Source: Hevea brasiliensis
Lineage: Eukaryota > Streptophyta > Magnoliopsida > Malpighiales > Euphorbiaceae
Assembly: GCF_030052815.1 (NCBI RefSeq)
Contig: NC_079505.1
Coordinates: forward strand, 79,338,330 to 79,402,329
Direction of reading: 5' to 3'
Length of the DNA stretch: 64,000 nt
The first letter of the stretch is position 1, and every line of letters starts with the position of its first letter. The position numbers and the translations under genes are program-made. Under the pieces are notes generated by a model. That model did not search any database. It saw nothing but the letters and a program-made list of their open reading frames with translations, and was not told the origin of the DNA. Below, piece after piece: positions 24,123 to 34,940 of the stretch.

Positions 24123-26193
24123 TGTGGGAGGTGGGGCGTGAGGCGAAATATCATCCATTAGAATTATATAAAATGCACCAGGTAATGCCCAGGAAAGATG
24201 GTGGAGTCACAATGGTCTCACTTAAGTACCACCTCCTTAGACAGCATTTCCTAGACATGCACTTCATACAATCCTAATAGAATCAAACCACTGGTAAGTA
24301 CCGTCTTCCCATAACACTACCACGGTACTAAGGATTTATGCCACGAAGGCATAGATAGACAGGAGTCGCCACCCGGGTAATAACCGGGACATATTCAGTG
24401 TTTCTTCCGAGGGTCATGGATGGCAACTTACTCCTTGCAGAGTTTCCACAACCGTCATTACCATAGCCCAATGTCTAGGTTCGGGATAGTGGGTACGTAA
24501 GGGGAAGGTGTTAGGCACCTTACGCTGGTCTAACCTCGTTAATTCGAGTGCAGGTCCTCTACTAATGTTTCTAGAAGTCTTGTTTATTATTCCTTTATTA
24601 AACTTTATCCTAAAAATGCAATTCTAATCCTACACACGCAAGTAATTCACAAAAAGGGTTGTTGTTTACACACAATTTTCATGCACAAGTAATTCCTATC
24701 TATGGGGTTGCTAATTATTTAAATGATATTTACGAGATGACTAAAATTAATTTATTATTGAGAATTTAATTTACAAACAAATTCAATTTCAAATAACCCT
24801 ACGTTTCTATTTAACCTAATTAATTAATTTTCACCAAGTTACCCTAAGGATAATTAAACTAAGTTAATTATGTACATGTGTAATTTATTCTAATATCACA
24901 TAAGTCCCAAACAATCACAACCTAAAAAAGATTTCTAACATGCAAATTTATTTTACAATTACCAAGTATTAAATTAAATTTATTTTACATGCCAATGTTA
25001 GTTTAATTTACAAACAAGATTAATTTTAATTTACAAAGTATTTATTTAAATTAATTACATGCAAAAGTCAGTTAAATTAAAAACAAAGTTAATTTTAATT
25101 TACCAAATAAAAGTTCTATTATTACTACAGTTTCATGCCAATGGTTATTCAAGAAGTTTAGAGCTACTTACCTGTTGGTAAATGCGATTTGCCATTGGGG
25201 CAAGCTACCCTTAAAAAGGGTATTCTCTTCTAGTATGGCAATGATATCCCTGGCTTACTCCCGTTTAGCTCCATATAAGCTCCACGCAAATGCCCTCTTT
25301 GGTGCTTACCTTAGGGCTACTTATCAATTTTGTTTGTAATAAAAAAAAATAAAGAAACTTTCAGAAATCTTGTATGAAAATCTTCTTGAAGAAAAGAAAA
25401 AATAAGGAAGAACTCAAAGAGTCTTGAATATCTCTAAATTTCCTATAGCTTTGAATTTTCTCTTCCTCTTACCTCCCATCATCCTTTTTTCCCTTCTCTA
25501 GTAGGGTATTTATAGGGTTTTGGGAGAGAGGTGTGATAGGGTTTGGAGTCTTAGGATGATAAAGTTTAGATGACTTAAACAACTACAATTACAGAATTCG
25601 AATAAGACTGGGATATGGGTGAGGTGTTTCAACCAATAGGAAGACAGAAAAAAATGGAAGGCACCAATAGGGAATGAGGAAGAGGTGTGGTAGGATTTGG
25701 AGTCTTAGGGTGATAAAGTTTAGATGACTTAAACAACTGCGATTGCAGAATTCGAATAAGACTGGGATATGGGTGAGGTGTTTCAACCAATAGGAAGACA
25801 GGAAAAAATGGAAGGCACCAATAGGGAGTGAGGAAGAGAGTGGGGTTAAGGAGGAGAGAGATATTTTGTTATTTTAATTTTTAGAAAATAATTAAATGGG
25901 TCCCATTTAAAATTCCTAACTAGGCTTTCTTAGGCCCATAGAGCCCAATTAAACTTAATTAGATCCATTTAAGAACTACCCATATTAAATTTAAACAAAA
26001 TAAAATTTTATTTAAATTTAATTAAATTAATTTCCCCAAAATTTTATTATTATTTTTATTTTTTTCAAGATCATGCCACGGAATTAATAATTCAGCTCCA
26101 TGCCTCCAATTACATCTTACAGTCATATAATTTTTCATCATCGGGTTTCCCACGGCCTCAATGCACATGCTCATCACAAAATAAGGGTCTACA
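24123..26193 (-). repeat. 3' LTR of the Tat-lineage element
   Basis: 2071 bp, beginning TGTGGGAGGTGG and ending AGGGTCTACA on the plus strand. It matches 31221-33279 with mostly 1-3-base indels. It contains an internal direct duplication (about 25527-25650 and 25680-25810, with TTAGATGACTTAAACAACT and GGGATATGGGTGAGGTG). Confidence 0.9.
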
Positions 26194-26308
26194 GTTTGCC
26201 CCCCACTTTGGCGAAAGTTGAAATCAATGCGAAAGCATTGCTCAAGTTTCATCAAAGTGAAACTCAAATTTCTAATAACTATGAAACATTGGCTATGAGG
26301 ATCAAGTA

Positions 26309-26640
26309 TATCTTGCTCGGTCGACATACTCTATGTTATGAGACTAGCTACGGTCTCATAATAGTAATAATTGTGTCATGTGAAAAACGAGTGTATCTTG
26401 CTCTGTCGATACACTCTGCGTCATGAGACTAGCTATGGTCTCATAACAGTGATAACTGTGTCATGTGAAAATTGAGTGCATCTTGCTCTGTCGATACACT
26501 CTGTGTTATGAGACTAGCTACGGTCTCATAACAGTGATAACTTTGTAATGTGAAAATCGAATGCATCTTACTCTGTCGATACACTCTGCATCATGAGACT
26601 AGCTACGGTCTCATGATAATGGAAACTCTGTGTTTTGAAA
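26309..26640. repeat. Tandem repeat, 85-bp unit, about 4 copies
   Basis: Units start at 26309, 26394, 26479 and 26564, exactly 85 bp apart. Each has ATCTTGCTCTGTCGATACAC, then TGAGACTAGCTACGGTCTCAT, which contains an inverted repeat (GAGAC-TAGCTAC-GGTCTC). It lies in the 3' non-coding part of the Tat-lineage element, where such arrays are known to arise. Confidence 0.92.
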
Positions 26641-27116
26641 TGTTGTGGATTCATATTTAGGATCGCAGTCCTAAACTACCTACGTATCTCCCTCGCTATC
26701 CTGAGGAAGAATCAGACCCACTCGTAGTTCGACACTTGAAACTGTGGTGATGCATGTTCTTCTACGCCTTACACACCTACAGGTGACATGTTGATGCATG
26801 TTCTTCTACGCCTTACACAACTATGCCATGTGCCCTAAACAACGTTTAAGGACTTACCAAAAAACATCTATCATGAAATGTTGTGGGTTCGTATTTAGGA
26901 CCACGATCCTAAACTACCTACGTATCCCCCTCGCTATCCTGAGGAAGAATCAGATCCCCTCGTAGTTCGACACTTGAAACTGTGGTGATGCATGTTCTTC
27001 TACGCCTTACACACCTACAGGTGACATGTTGATGCGTGTTCTTCTACGCCTTACACAACTATGTCGTGCGCCCTAAACAACGTCTAAGGACTTACCAAAA
27101 AATATCTAATTCGTGA
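26641..27116. repeat. Tandem repeat, 238-bp unit, 2 copies
   Basis: Copies at 26641-26878 and 26879-27116, each beginning TGTTGTGG-TTC-TATTTAGGA and ending near CTTACCAAAAAA-ATCTA. Within each copy GATGC-TGTTCTTCTACGCC occurs twice. It directly follows the 85-bp array, so two different arrays sit side by side in the element's 3' region. Confidence 0.92.
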
Positions 27117-27409
27117 TTTGAAAAAAGTTGGGATAAATTGGTCTCAAAATTCTCTCTGATTTTTGTGCTTCCTGTATGCTATTTCCTATCATGAGAATGC
27201 AAATTTTATTGGAGATTCTATAAAAAACATAGTCCTCTGAGGGATCTCTTTTGCAAAAACTTTCTTTTAGCCTCAAAATTTTTGAGAAAAACCATTCACT
27301 AAAAAGACTTCCTTAAGGTCACAATACAATTTCCCTCTGATTTTTCTTTTTCTTCTCTCCCCCTATGGTTTCTTCCTTGACTCATTTCTCTTCCATGAAC
27401 TCCATTCTC

Positions 27410-28050
27410 TATGCCCTAACTTTTGCCTAAAATGCCTTTTTCGGTTTTCATCTCAGCGGGCTTGCTCTAACTTTTGCCTAAGCGGCCCTTTCGGGTTTTC
27501 CACTTAGCGAGCTCTCTTTTTTCTTTTCTTTTTCTTGTTCTTTTTCTCTTTTTTTTTTCTTTGAAATTAGACAATCACCAGGATATTCATATCAAGCACC
27601 TATTCTATCATGCTCACAAGACAATAGGTTAAATCAAAACAATGCAGTTCAATTACTTAATCTTTTGATGTATCCCTCAAGACACAAACATTCACAATCA
27701 TAATTAAATAAAACCTATTCCTGGTTAATGCAATAAAAACTTCTTTATTTATTCAGGTACACCATTACTCCCTCTTACATTTAGTTTTGCTAAATTTCTA
27801 ACCTTCCAAAGTTAGAAATAAGCTTTATAACCTGCTGAATGGCCTTTTCAGGTTTTCCATCCAGATCTTCTCTCATCTCTCCTTTTGCCTAGACTGCCTT
27901 TTGCAGGTTTTCGATCTAGCATTTTTTCTTTTCTTTTCTCTTTTTTTTTTCTTTTTCTTTTTTTTTTTTCTTTTTTCTTTGACCCTTACTTTTGCCTAGA
28001 CCGCCTTTTGTAGGTTTTCAGCCTAGCGGGCCTGTCTCACACAAAGTACC
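27410..28050. repeat. Dispersed short repeat and pyrimidine-rich tracts
   Basis: Four copies of a 30-40-bp phrase of the form TTTTGCCTA-...-GCC-TTT-...-GGTTTTC-...-TAGCG (near 27421, 27471, 27884 and 27985), separated by long CT/T tracts. Part of the 3' non-coding region of the Tat-lineage element. Confidence 0.7.
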
Positions 28051-28059
28051 ATTTGAGCC

Positions 28060-28840
28060 TGTCTAAATTGACTAGTTCTTGAAATTCATTCCCATCCAGG
28101 TCTGATATTCTTACAGTAGCAAGATCTTTTTTACTATATATGGACCATCCTAGCTTGGGTTAAACTTTCCTCTTAAATCAAAAGGGACGGGCCAAGCTTA
28201 TTTCAAAACCATGTCTCCCTCTTTGATCTTTCTTTGCTTCACCTTCCTCTGATAAGCCTGCATATGATACAAGGCTCATATCCTCTTTTCATCAATCAAA
28301 GCTAGTTCTTCATATCTCTTCTAGGCCCTACTCATTTTCTAGGATCTTAGCTTTTAGCATCACTCTTAAGGATCTGACCTCTTACTTAATGGATAGCATT
28401 ACTTTAGTCCCATACACTAAAGAGAATAGGGTTGCCCTCATGGATGTCCTTGTAGTACTACGATAACCTTAAATAACATTAAGGAGTTTTTCAGGCCAAT
28501 CCTTATATGTTTCGAACATTTTTTTCCAACAAGAACATTTCCATTCATATGGGGGCCACACATTTCCTGCAAGTATTTCTTTCATTATTTGCTCAGCCTA
28601 TTTTTCTATCACACATAATAGTTTGTAGAATTGCCCCCCAGCTAAAGTAGGTTGAGTGGCTAATCCATGAATTGTTGCTCTATCTCTTTTGTAGGCTTAT
28701 TGCGAGTATTCTCTCACTTCCAGAGACCTCCTTATGTCTTCATATCATTTTCCTTCTCCCTCTAGGTCCACATGTGTTATTATTAATCCTTCATAGCATG
28801 AAATTTTACTCCTCATTAGGATAACTAGCTAAGTCAACTT
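28060..28840 (-). pseudogene. Tat-lineage integrase remnants
   Basis: Reading the minus strand from about 28840 down gives, with stops and frame breaks, pieces typical of Tat/Ogre pol: SCYEGLIITHVDLEGEGK, AEQIMKEILAGN-WPPYEW, then after a jump GYRSTTRTSMRATLFSLVYG and KFNPSWDGPYIVKK. These correspond to the region before the integrase zinc finger, the zinc finger itself, and the end of the integrase with its C-terminal barrel. The catalytic D,D-35-E core between them is absent, so integrase is non-functional. The lineage call is from memory of these conserved phrases. Confidence 0.65.
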
Positions 28841-28844
28841 TTGA

Positions 28845-29225
28845 TCACTCTTTTCCTATGGGGACACCAGCGTGGCTTGGGAATCGGCCATCTGATTTTA
28901 AGCTCAAGGCATGTGCTTCTTGGTACTTTGTTAACAAGGCTATAAATTTATCTCTTTCTTTTTGGGTTAAATCTTCAGCTAACTTAATGTCTTTAGGATT
29001 ATTTGGTGTACCCAAATTAATAGAGATCGATTTTGATGCATTAACAAAAATAGATTCTAAATGATTATGAATGCCATGCATATGCCCATTAGAATAAACA
29101 TCAAACAAGTAAGCAGAAGGACTGCGAATGTTATTGATCTTTGTCTCGAAATCTTTATCAAGTACATCAGAATTGGAAACATCAATATCACTACTGTGAG
29201 CATTACAAAAGATAGACTCAAACAT
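28845..29225 (-). pseudogene. Tat-lineage pol linker fragment (between protease and RT)
   Basis: A 126-codon open stretch whose second half, IKLAEDLTQKERDKFIALL followed by TKYQEAHALS, matches the segment that comes right before RT in Tat/Athila-type elements (usually LIALLKEYQDVFAWS). RT does not follow; the frame closes and integrase remnants appear instead, so an internal deletion removed RT and RNase H. Further upstream fragments of the same polyprotein are at 29254-29445 and 29528-29821. Confidence 0.65.
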
Positions 29226-29690
29226 AGGGGTATAGCTTTAGGTGTTTGGCTTTTCATGCAGTCCTCAGATCAATGGTGCTGATTTTCTGTTTTAGCTCTT
29301 TCATATGTGGTAACCCATAATCATATGTCAAGGTAATTGCCCCCTCTTTCAAGAACTTAGGAGGCTTTAGCTCTTCTTCCTCTTCTGTTAGGTCATAGCC
29401 TAAACCATGACTCGTGATCTGCCCCATCATCTCAAGAAAAGTCACCAGACCATCTATACTTTCTCCTAAGCCTGTGCTAAGAAAAAAACTCCATCCCTTT
29501 CTTCATAGTAGCCACTTTTAGATCCATCTAGTTTTTATAAATCTCGACAACTTGAAAATCAGACACTAGTGGAACTGAACCATTTAGTTGTAATGCAACT
29601 ATCTCCTCATCAGAATCAGTCCAGACATCCAAAGGACCCTCATCATAGCTAGAATTATCACAAATGTCAATAACCATTATAGACTGAGGT

Positions 29691-29780
29691 TCATTGAGCT
29701 TTTGGATGGGTTGGATAGGTTCACTGGGCTTTTGGATGGGTTGGATAAGGTCATTGGGCTTTTGGATGGGTTGGATAAAG
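29691..29780. repeat. 30-bp tandem repeat, 3 copies, in decayed gag-pol
   Basis: Copies start at 29691, 29721 and 29751, each TCA-TG-GCTTTTGGATGG followed by GTTGGATA. In the minus-strand frame this gives repeated PIQKP-type decapeptides. The period is a multiple of three, so the frame is kept. Confidence 0.9.
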
Positions 29781-29889
29781 TTAATAATTCTGTTAGAGTT
29801 TTTTGGGGTGATGGAGATCATGTAGAGACCTGGTGTAGGTAGAAATTTTGGCTAGGCATGGGGCTTTTGGGTTGATTTTTTGGGTCAAT

Positions 29890-30090
29890 CATCCTTTTGG
29901 CATCAATTAGGTCTTAGATATCATGCTTAAGTTGAAAGCATCAGTCGGTGTCATGACTGTGGGCTTGGTAAGACCGATAACATTGGTTGATATCATAGCT
30001 AGGTGGGAGTGGATTTGGTAGTGGTTTGGGTGCTAAGAGCTATAGGAGGTCTTGAGCTTTGAGATGCTCCAAAACTTCAGATAAGGGTTG
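29890..30090 (-). pseudogene. Tat-lineage gag C-terminal remnant
   Basis: The minus strand gives, with stops, phrases such as EVLEHLKAQDLL and CYRSYQAHSHDTD-CFQLKHDI, which resemble the C-terminal zinc-knuckle-like segment of Tat/Ogre gag (C-x2-H ... GHDTE-C-x-LK). Upstream, 30100-31200, I see only scattered remains of gag and leader. Confidence 0.5.
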
Positions 30091-31199
30091 GCTGAATTGG
30101 AAAAATCTCCTTGGGGTGTGAGACACAATTTGAACCTCAATAACTTTAATGCCACTTAATTGGCCTACCTCGGGGCCTCTTTCTAAAGTTGACCATGATT
30201 GTCTCTTCTAGCTCAAACATCTTGGCGTTCAATATTTCATCAAGCACGACTATAGTTTTTTCCATCTTAAGTAGTGCAGGAGAAATCCTTACTAGTTTCT
30301 TCCATTCCCTAACCCAAGTGACCTAATTGGAAGTCTCTTTGGTGTGTTTTAAGGCTATGTTTGCTCAAAAAAATAGGATTTAAGGGTTAACCTAAGTATG
30401 CTATATACATGAATGCAATGCATGAATGGACCATTTTTTTTTTCTTTTTCTTTTCCTTTACTTTTACAAAATGAAAACTGAACCATACCAATAGAACGAA
30501 AACTAAACCAAAACCAGACCATATAAACTGAACTAAAATCGGACCAAAGATTGACTCAAAACCAAAAAAAAATCTCCAGAACTGAATCTTCGCCCCCTTA
30601 TACCTAAAATTCTCACGTGCAGGGTAAGAAAAAAATTCTATCCTAGGCTATGGTACACTGGACACACCAACAGGGGGTGGTCCAGGACGATCCTTCCCTC
30701 ACAAACAAAGGATTTATATCCTTAAAGTTTAACCATAAGTAAGCATCCTCTTGCTTAACATGGGTTTTGAAATGAACTTGGGCCTATACACACATTGGGT
30801 TTATGCATAGGCCTAGGTTCATCTCAACTACCACTAGAACTTATGGTTTGAACAGTAAGGATACAAATCCAGCACAACAAAAATCTACGGGGTACCTAGG
30901 GTTGAAATCTATGGCTCATGGGCTTCATTGGGTAGGAAAAGGGTCACCCATGCGAGAGCTTGTCCATTAAGCACAACGGCCGGAGCTGTGGCTCTTTTAT
31001 ATACTCGAAGGTACGGGCATGGGGTGCTAGCATTCACCAATTCGTCATAGCTCGAGTAGAACCATGGTCTCCTTGGCTAGTACTAACGAGGCTGAAAGGG
31101 TAAGGGTGATCCGTGTGATAGTGTAGTGCAATGCAATAAGTTTAACAAAGGAATAATATTAGACTAATAGAAACATGTTGGACTAACTAACCATTTAGT

Positions 31200-31216
31200 C
31201 CCGATTGGAGTCGCCA
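31200..31216 (-). other. Primer-binding-site candidate of the Tat-lineage element
   Basis: On the minus strand TGGCGACTCCAATCGGG lies 4 nt from the end of the 5' LTR. Tat/Ogre elements commonly use a tRNA-Arg primer site of the TGGCGACTCC type; assignment to that tRNA is from memory. Confidence 0.5.
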
Positions 31217-31220
31217 AACC

Positions 31221-33279
31221 GTGGGAGGTGGGGCGTGGCGAAATATCATCCATTAGAATTATATAAAATGCACCAGGTAATGCCCAGGAAAGATGGTGGA
31301 GTCACAATGGTCTCACTTAAGTACCACCTCCTTAGACAGCATTTCCTAGACATGCACTTCATACAATCCTAATAGAATCAAACCACTGGTAAGTACCGTC
31401 TTCCCATAACACTACCACGGTACTAAGGATTTATGCCACGAAGGCATAGATAGACAGGAGTCGCCACCGGGTAATAACCGACATATTGATGTTTCTTCCG
31501 AGGGTCATGGATGGCAACTTACTCCTTGCGAGTTTCCACAACCGTCATTACCATAGCCCAATGTCTAGGTTCGGGATAGTGGGTACGTAAGGGAAGGTGT
31601 TAGGCACCCTTACGCTGGTCTAACCTCGTTAATTCGAGTGCCAGTCCTCTACTAATGTTTCTAGAAGTCTTGTTTATTATTCCTTTATTAAACTTTATCC
31701 TAAAAATGCAATTCTAATCCTACACACGCAAGTAATTCACAAAAAGGGTTGTTGTTTACACACAATTTTCATGCACAAGTAATTCCTATCTATGGGGTTG
31801 CTAATTATTTAAATGATATTTACCAGATGACTAAAATTAATTTATTATTGAGAATTTAATTTACAAACAAATTCAATTTCAAATAACCCTACGTTTCTAT
31901 TTAACCTAATTAATTAATTTTCACCAAGTTACCCTAAGGATAATTAAACTAAGTTAATTATGTACATGTGTAATTTATTCTAATATCACATAAGTCCCAA
32001 ACAATCACAACCTAAAAAAGATTTCTAACATGCAAATTTATTTTACAATTACCAAGTATTAAATTAAATTTATTTTACATGCCAATGTTAGTTTAATTTA
32101 CAAACAAGATTAATTTTAATTTACAAAGTATTTATTTAAATTAATTACATGCAAAAGTCAGTTAAATTAAAAACAAAGTTAATTTTAATTTACCAAATAA
32201 AAGTTCTATTATTACTACAGTTTCATGCCAATGGTTATTCAAGAAGTTTAGAGCTACTTACCTGTTGGTAAATGCAGTTGCCATTGGGGCAAGCTACCCT
32301 TAAAAAAGGGTCTTCTCTTCTAGTATGGCAATGATATCCCTGGCTTACTCCCGTTTAGCTCCATATAAGCTCCACGCAAATGCCCTCTTTGGTGCTTACC
32401 TTAGGGCTACTTACCAATTTTGTTTGTAATAAAAAAAAATAAAGAAACTTTCAGAAATCTTGTATGAAAATCTTCTTGAAGAAAAGAAAAAATAAGGAAG
32501 AACTCAAAGAGTCTTGAATATCTCTAAATTTCCTATAGCTTTGAATTTTCTCTTCCTCTTACCTCCCATCATCCTTTTTTCCCTTCTCTAGTAGGGTATT
32601 TATAGGGTTTTGGGAGAGAGGTGTGATAGGGTTTGGAGTCTTAGGATGATAAAGTTTAGATGACTTAAACAACTACAATTACAGAGTCGAATAAGACGGG
32701 ATATGGGTGAGGTGTTTCAACCAATAGGAAGACAGAAAAAATGGAAGGCACCAATAGGGAATGAGGAAGAGGTGTGGTAGGATTTGGAGTCTTAGGGTGA
32801 TAAAGTTTAGATGACTTAAACAATCTGCGATTGCAGATTCGAATAAGACGGGATATGGGTGAGGTGTTTCAACCAATAGGAAGACAGGAAAAAATGGAAG
32901 GCACCAATAGGGAGTGAGGAAGAGAGTGGGGTTAAGGAGGAGAGAGATATTTTGTTATTTTAATTTTTAGAAAATAATTAAATGGGTCCCATTTAAAATT
33001 CCTAACTAGGCTTTCTTAGGCCCATAGAGCCCAATTAAACTTAATTAGATCCATTTAAGAACTACCCATATTAAATTTAAACAAAATAAAATTTTATTTA
33101 AATTTAATTAAATTAATTTCCCCAAAATTTTATTATTATTTTTATTTTTTTCAAGATCATGCCACGGAATTAATAATTCAGCTCCATGCCTCCAATTACA
33201 TCTTACAGTCATATAATTTTTCATCATCGGGTTTCCCACGGCCTCAATGCACATGCTCATCACAAAATAAGGGTCTACA
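31221..33279 (-). repeat. 5' LTR of the Tat-lineage element
   Basis: 2059 bp, a close match of 24123-26193. The first T of the expected TG terminus is absent here (ACC-GTGGGAGG instead of CC-TGTGGGAGG), one of several small indels between the two LTRs. Confidence 0.9.
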
Positions 33280-33284
33280 AACCC
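33280..33284. repeat. Target site duplication AACCC (right)
   Basis: Follows the 5' LTR end AGGGTCTACA and restarts the interrupted solo LTR. Confidence 0.85.
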
Positions 33285-34935
33285 CACTAGAAAACCGAGA
33301 GTACCAGGGCGCTCCTCTCGTCGAGAGCTTCGAGGCGATATAAATTTCAAATTTTTTCGACACCGTTTTTTAATGGGTCCCACGGAACTTCGTAGTGTTT
33401 TTCTGAGCATTAAATGAGCTTATAAAATTTCGTAAAATTTATGTACTAACCCCCGTGTTGTGGGCTTCATGTAGGTATCTTCAATTCACGGAAATTCGAC
33501 AATTGTCCGGGTATATGAATTTCCGGCCAGACAGACCGATTACCGGAAAAGTCTCTGAATTGGATCGAGGTTTTGGCTACCCCACCATTGTCAGACGTCC
33601 CGAGCGCGTCCCCAAAGTCGGAATCGGCATAGGTAAACCCGAACCTTACTTTTTCATAATTTTATAGTGCTTAAATGAGATTAAAAATCCGTAAAATATT
33701 TGTGGTAGCTCAGAAAATTATGATTCTTTTTGCATTAGCCTAATAATATTGCTAAGGACTGCGGGGAAACGTTTTAGAATTTTTAGAGTTCATTTGGATA
33801 GTTTTTGCAAAAATGATCAATTATAAGGACTAAACTGTAAATTTACATATTGTGATTGATGACTGTTTGGATGGGCCCAGGAGGGGCTGTGTGATGTGAT
33901 TGAGTTGTGGATATATGAATTGTGAATATAGAAGTGTATTTTGAGCCCTTTTGCAGGTCGGGTAGGTCCTAGGTATAGGGGAGATTCTGCCGGATTTTCG
34001 GCACGACTTATGACGTATTTGGTCTTTTCTTGATTTGTATTGAGTCAATTGTATTAAATAATTGTAATGTAATTGTCAGGTGAGCCGGGACAACCTTCTT
34101 CCTCTGCCCAGCCACCACAGTGATCGCTGTCAAGTCTGTGAGTAAAATATTAATTTTAATTGTAATTTCGATATTATTATATGTTTAAGCATGCCCATGC
34201 ATCACTATATGTATGTATCTATGTAGTTAAACTCTAGGCACATTTTATATTGCATTCATAACTGTTGAAGTGTCATGGATGTTGTTGTGGTAATTTGGAG
34301 CAGTGTGCGTGCGTTGGCGTGCGTGTGATGTAGTGTGGACTATGGATAGGACGGGTAGACACGGCTTGAGATCTTCCTTGGGAACCGATCCTTCGGGGTA
34401 GACAAGGCTTGAGTTCTTCGCTGGGACCCCAATTTGGTTATTAAGTGGAAGTCCGAGCTGAATTCTTTGCTAGCATAGGTTGGATTTAAGAGAGCTATAC
34501 AGGGGATCAGCTCCCATATATTATGATTGATATTACTGGGTGTGTGAGTGCTCCAAATTACCTTTTTGCTATTATAATGTGAATTTATTGCTGATGTTGC
34601 ATTTCACTCTACATGGTGCATTAGTATTAGATAGTTATAGAAATTATGGTTAAAATTGATATTTTACTCTTTGAGTCGAACGCTCACTCCTGTTCAATAT
34701 TTTTCCAGGCCACAGGAAGATATTTTTGAGGTTAACCTGCTTTTCTCCCTCGCAGGTCGTTTATTCATGTTTGTGTAATTTTATAAACTTCTAGAATTTT
34801 TGCATGTGTTAGAAATATTTATTCAATTTGAGTCTGTAATATAATTATCATGTTAGACCTGTAAAATTATTATTATATGCATATTTGATGGACTGGATGA
34901 GGGAGCTGAGCTCCCATTTATTTTTATGTTGATAT

Positions 34936-34940
34936 AAGTA
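34936..34940. repeat. Target site duplication AAGTA (left) of the chromovirus
   Basis: AAGTA directly before TGTCACGACC at 34941; repeated at 44857-44861 after GGTGTTACA. Confidence 0.88.

Larger units (their letters stand above)
24123..33279 (-). mobile_element. Decayed Tat-lineage Ty3/gypsy element, non-autonomous
   Basis: A 9.16-kb insertion in the solo LTR, flanked by AACCC. LTRs at 24123-26193 and 31221-33279 are nearly identical. On the minus strand a purine-rich tract (AAAGTGGGGGGCAAAC, next to 26193) sits at the 3' LTR and a primer-binding-like site next to 31221, so the element reads right to left. Remnants of gag, of the linker before RT, and of integrase N- and C-terminal parts are visible. 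RT, RNase H and the integrase core are missing, so it could move only with help in trans. The 3' region before the 3' LTR carries tandem repeats, as is usual for Tat/Ogre elements. Confidence 0.87.

Noticed and set aside
26300..26640. Regularly spaced repeats that could suggest a CRISPR-like array
   Set aside because: The whole 85-bp unit repeats, with no variable spacers, in a plant retrotransposon.
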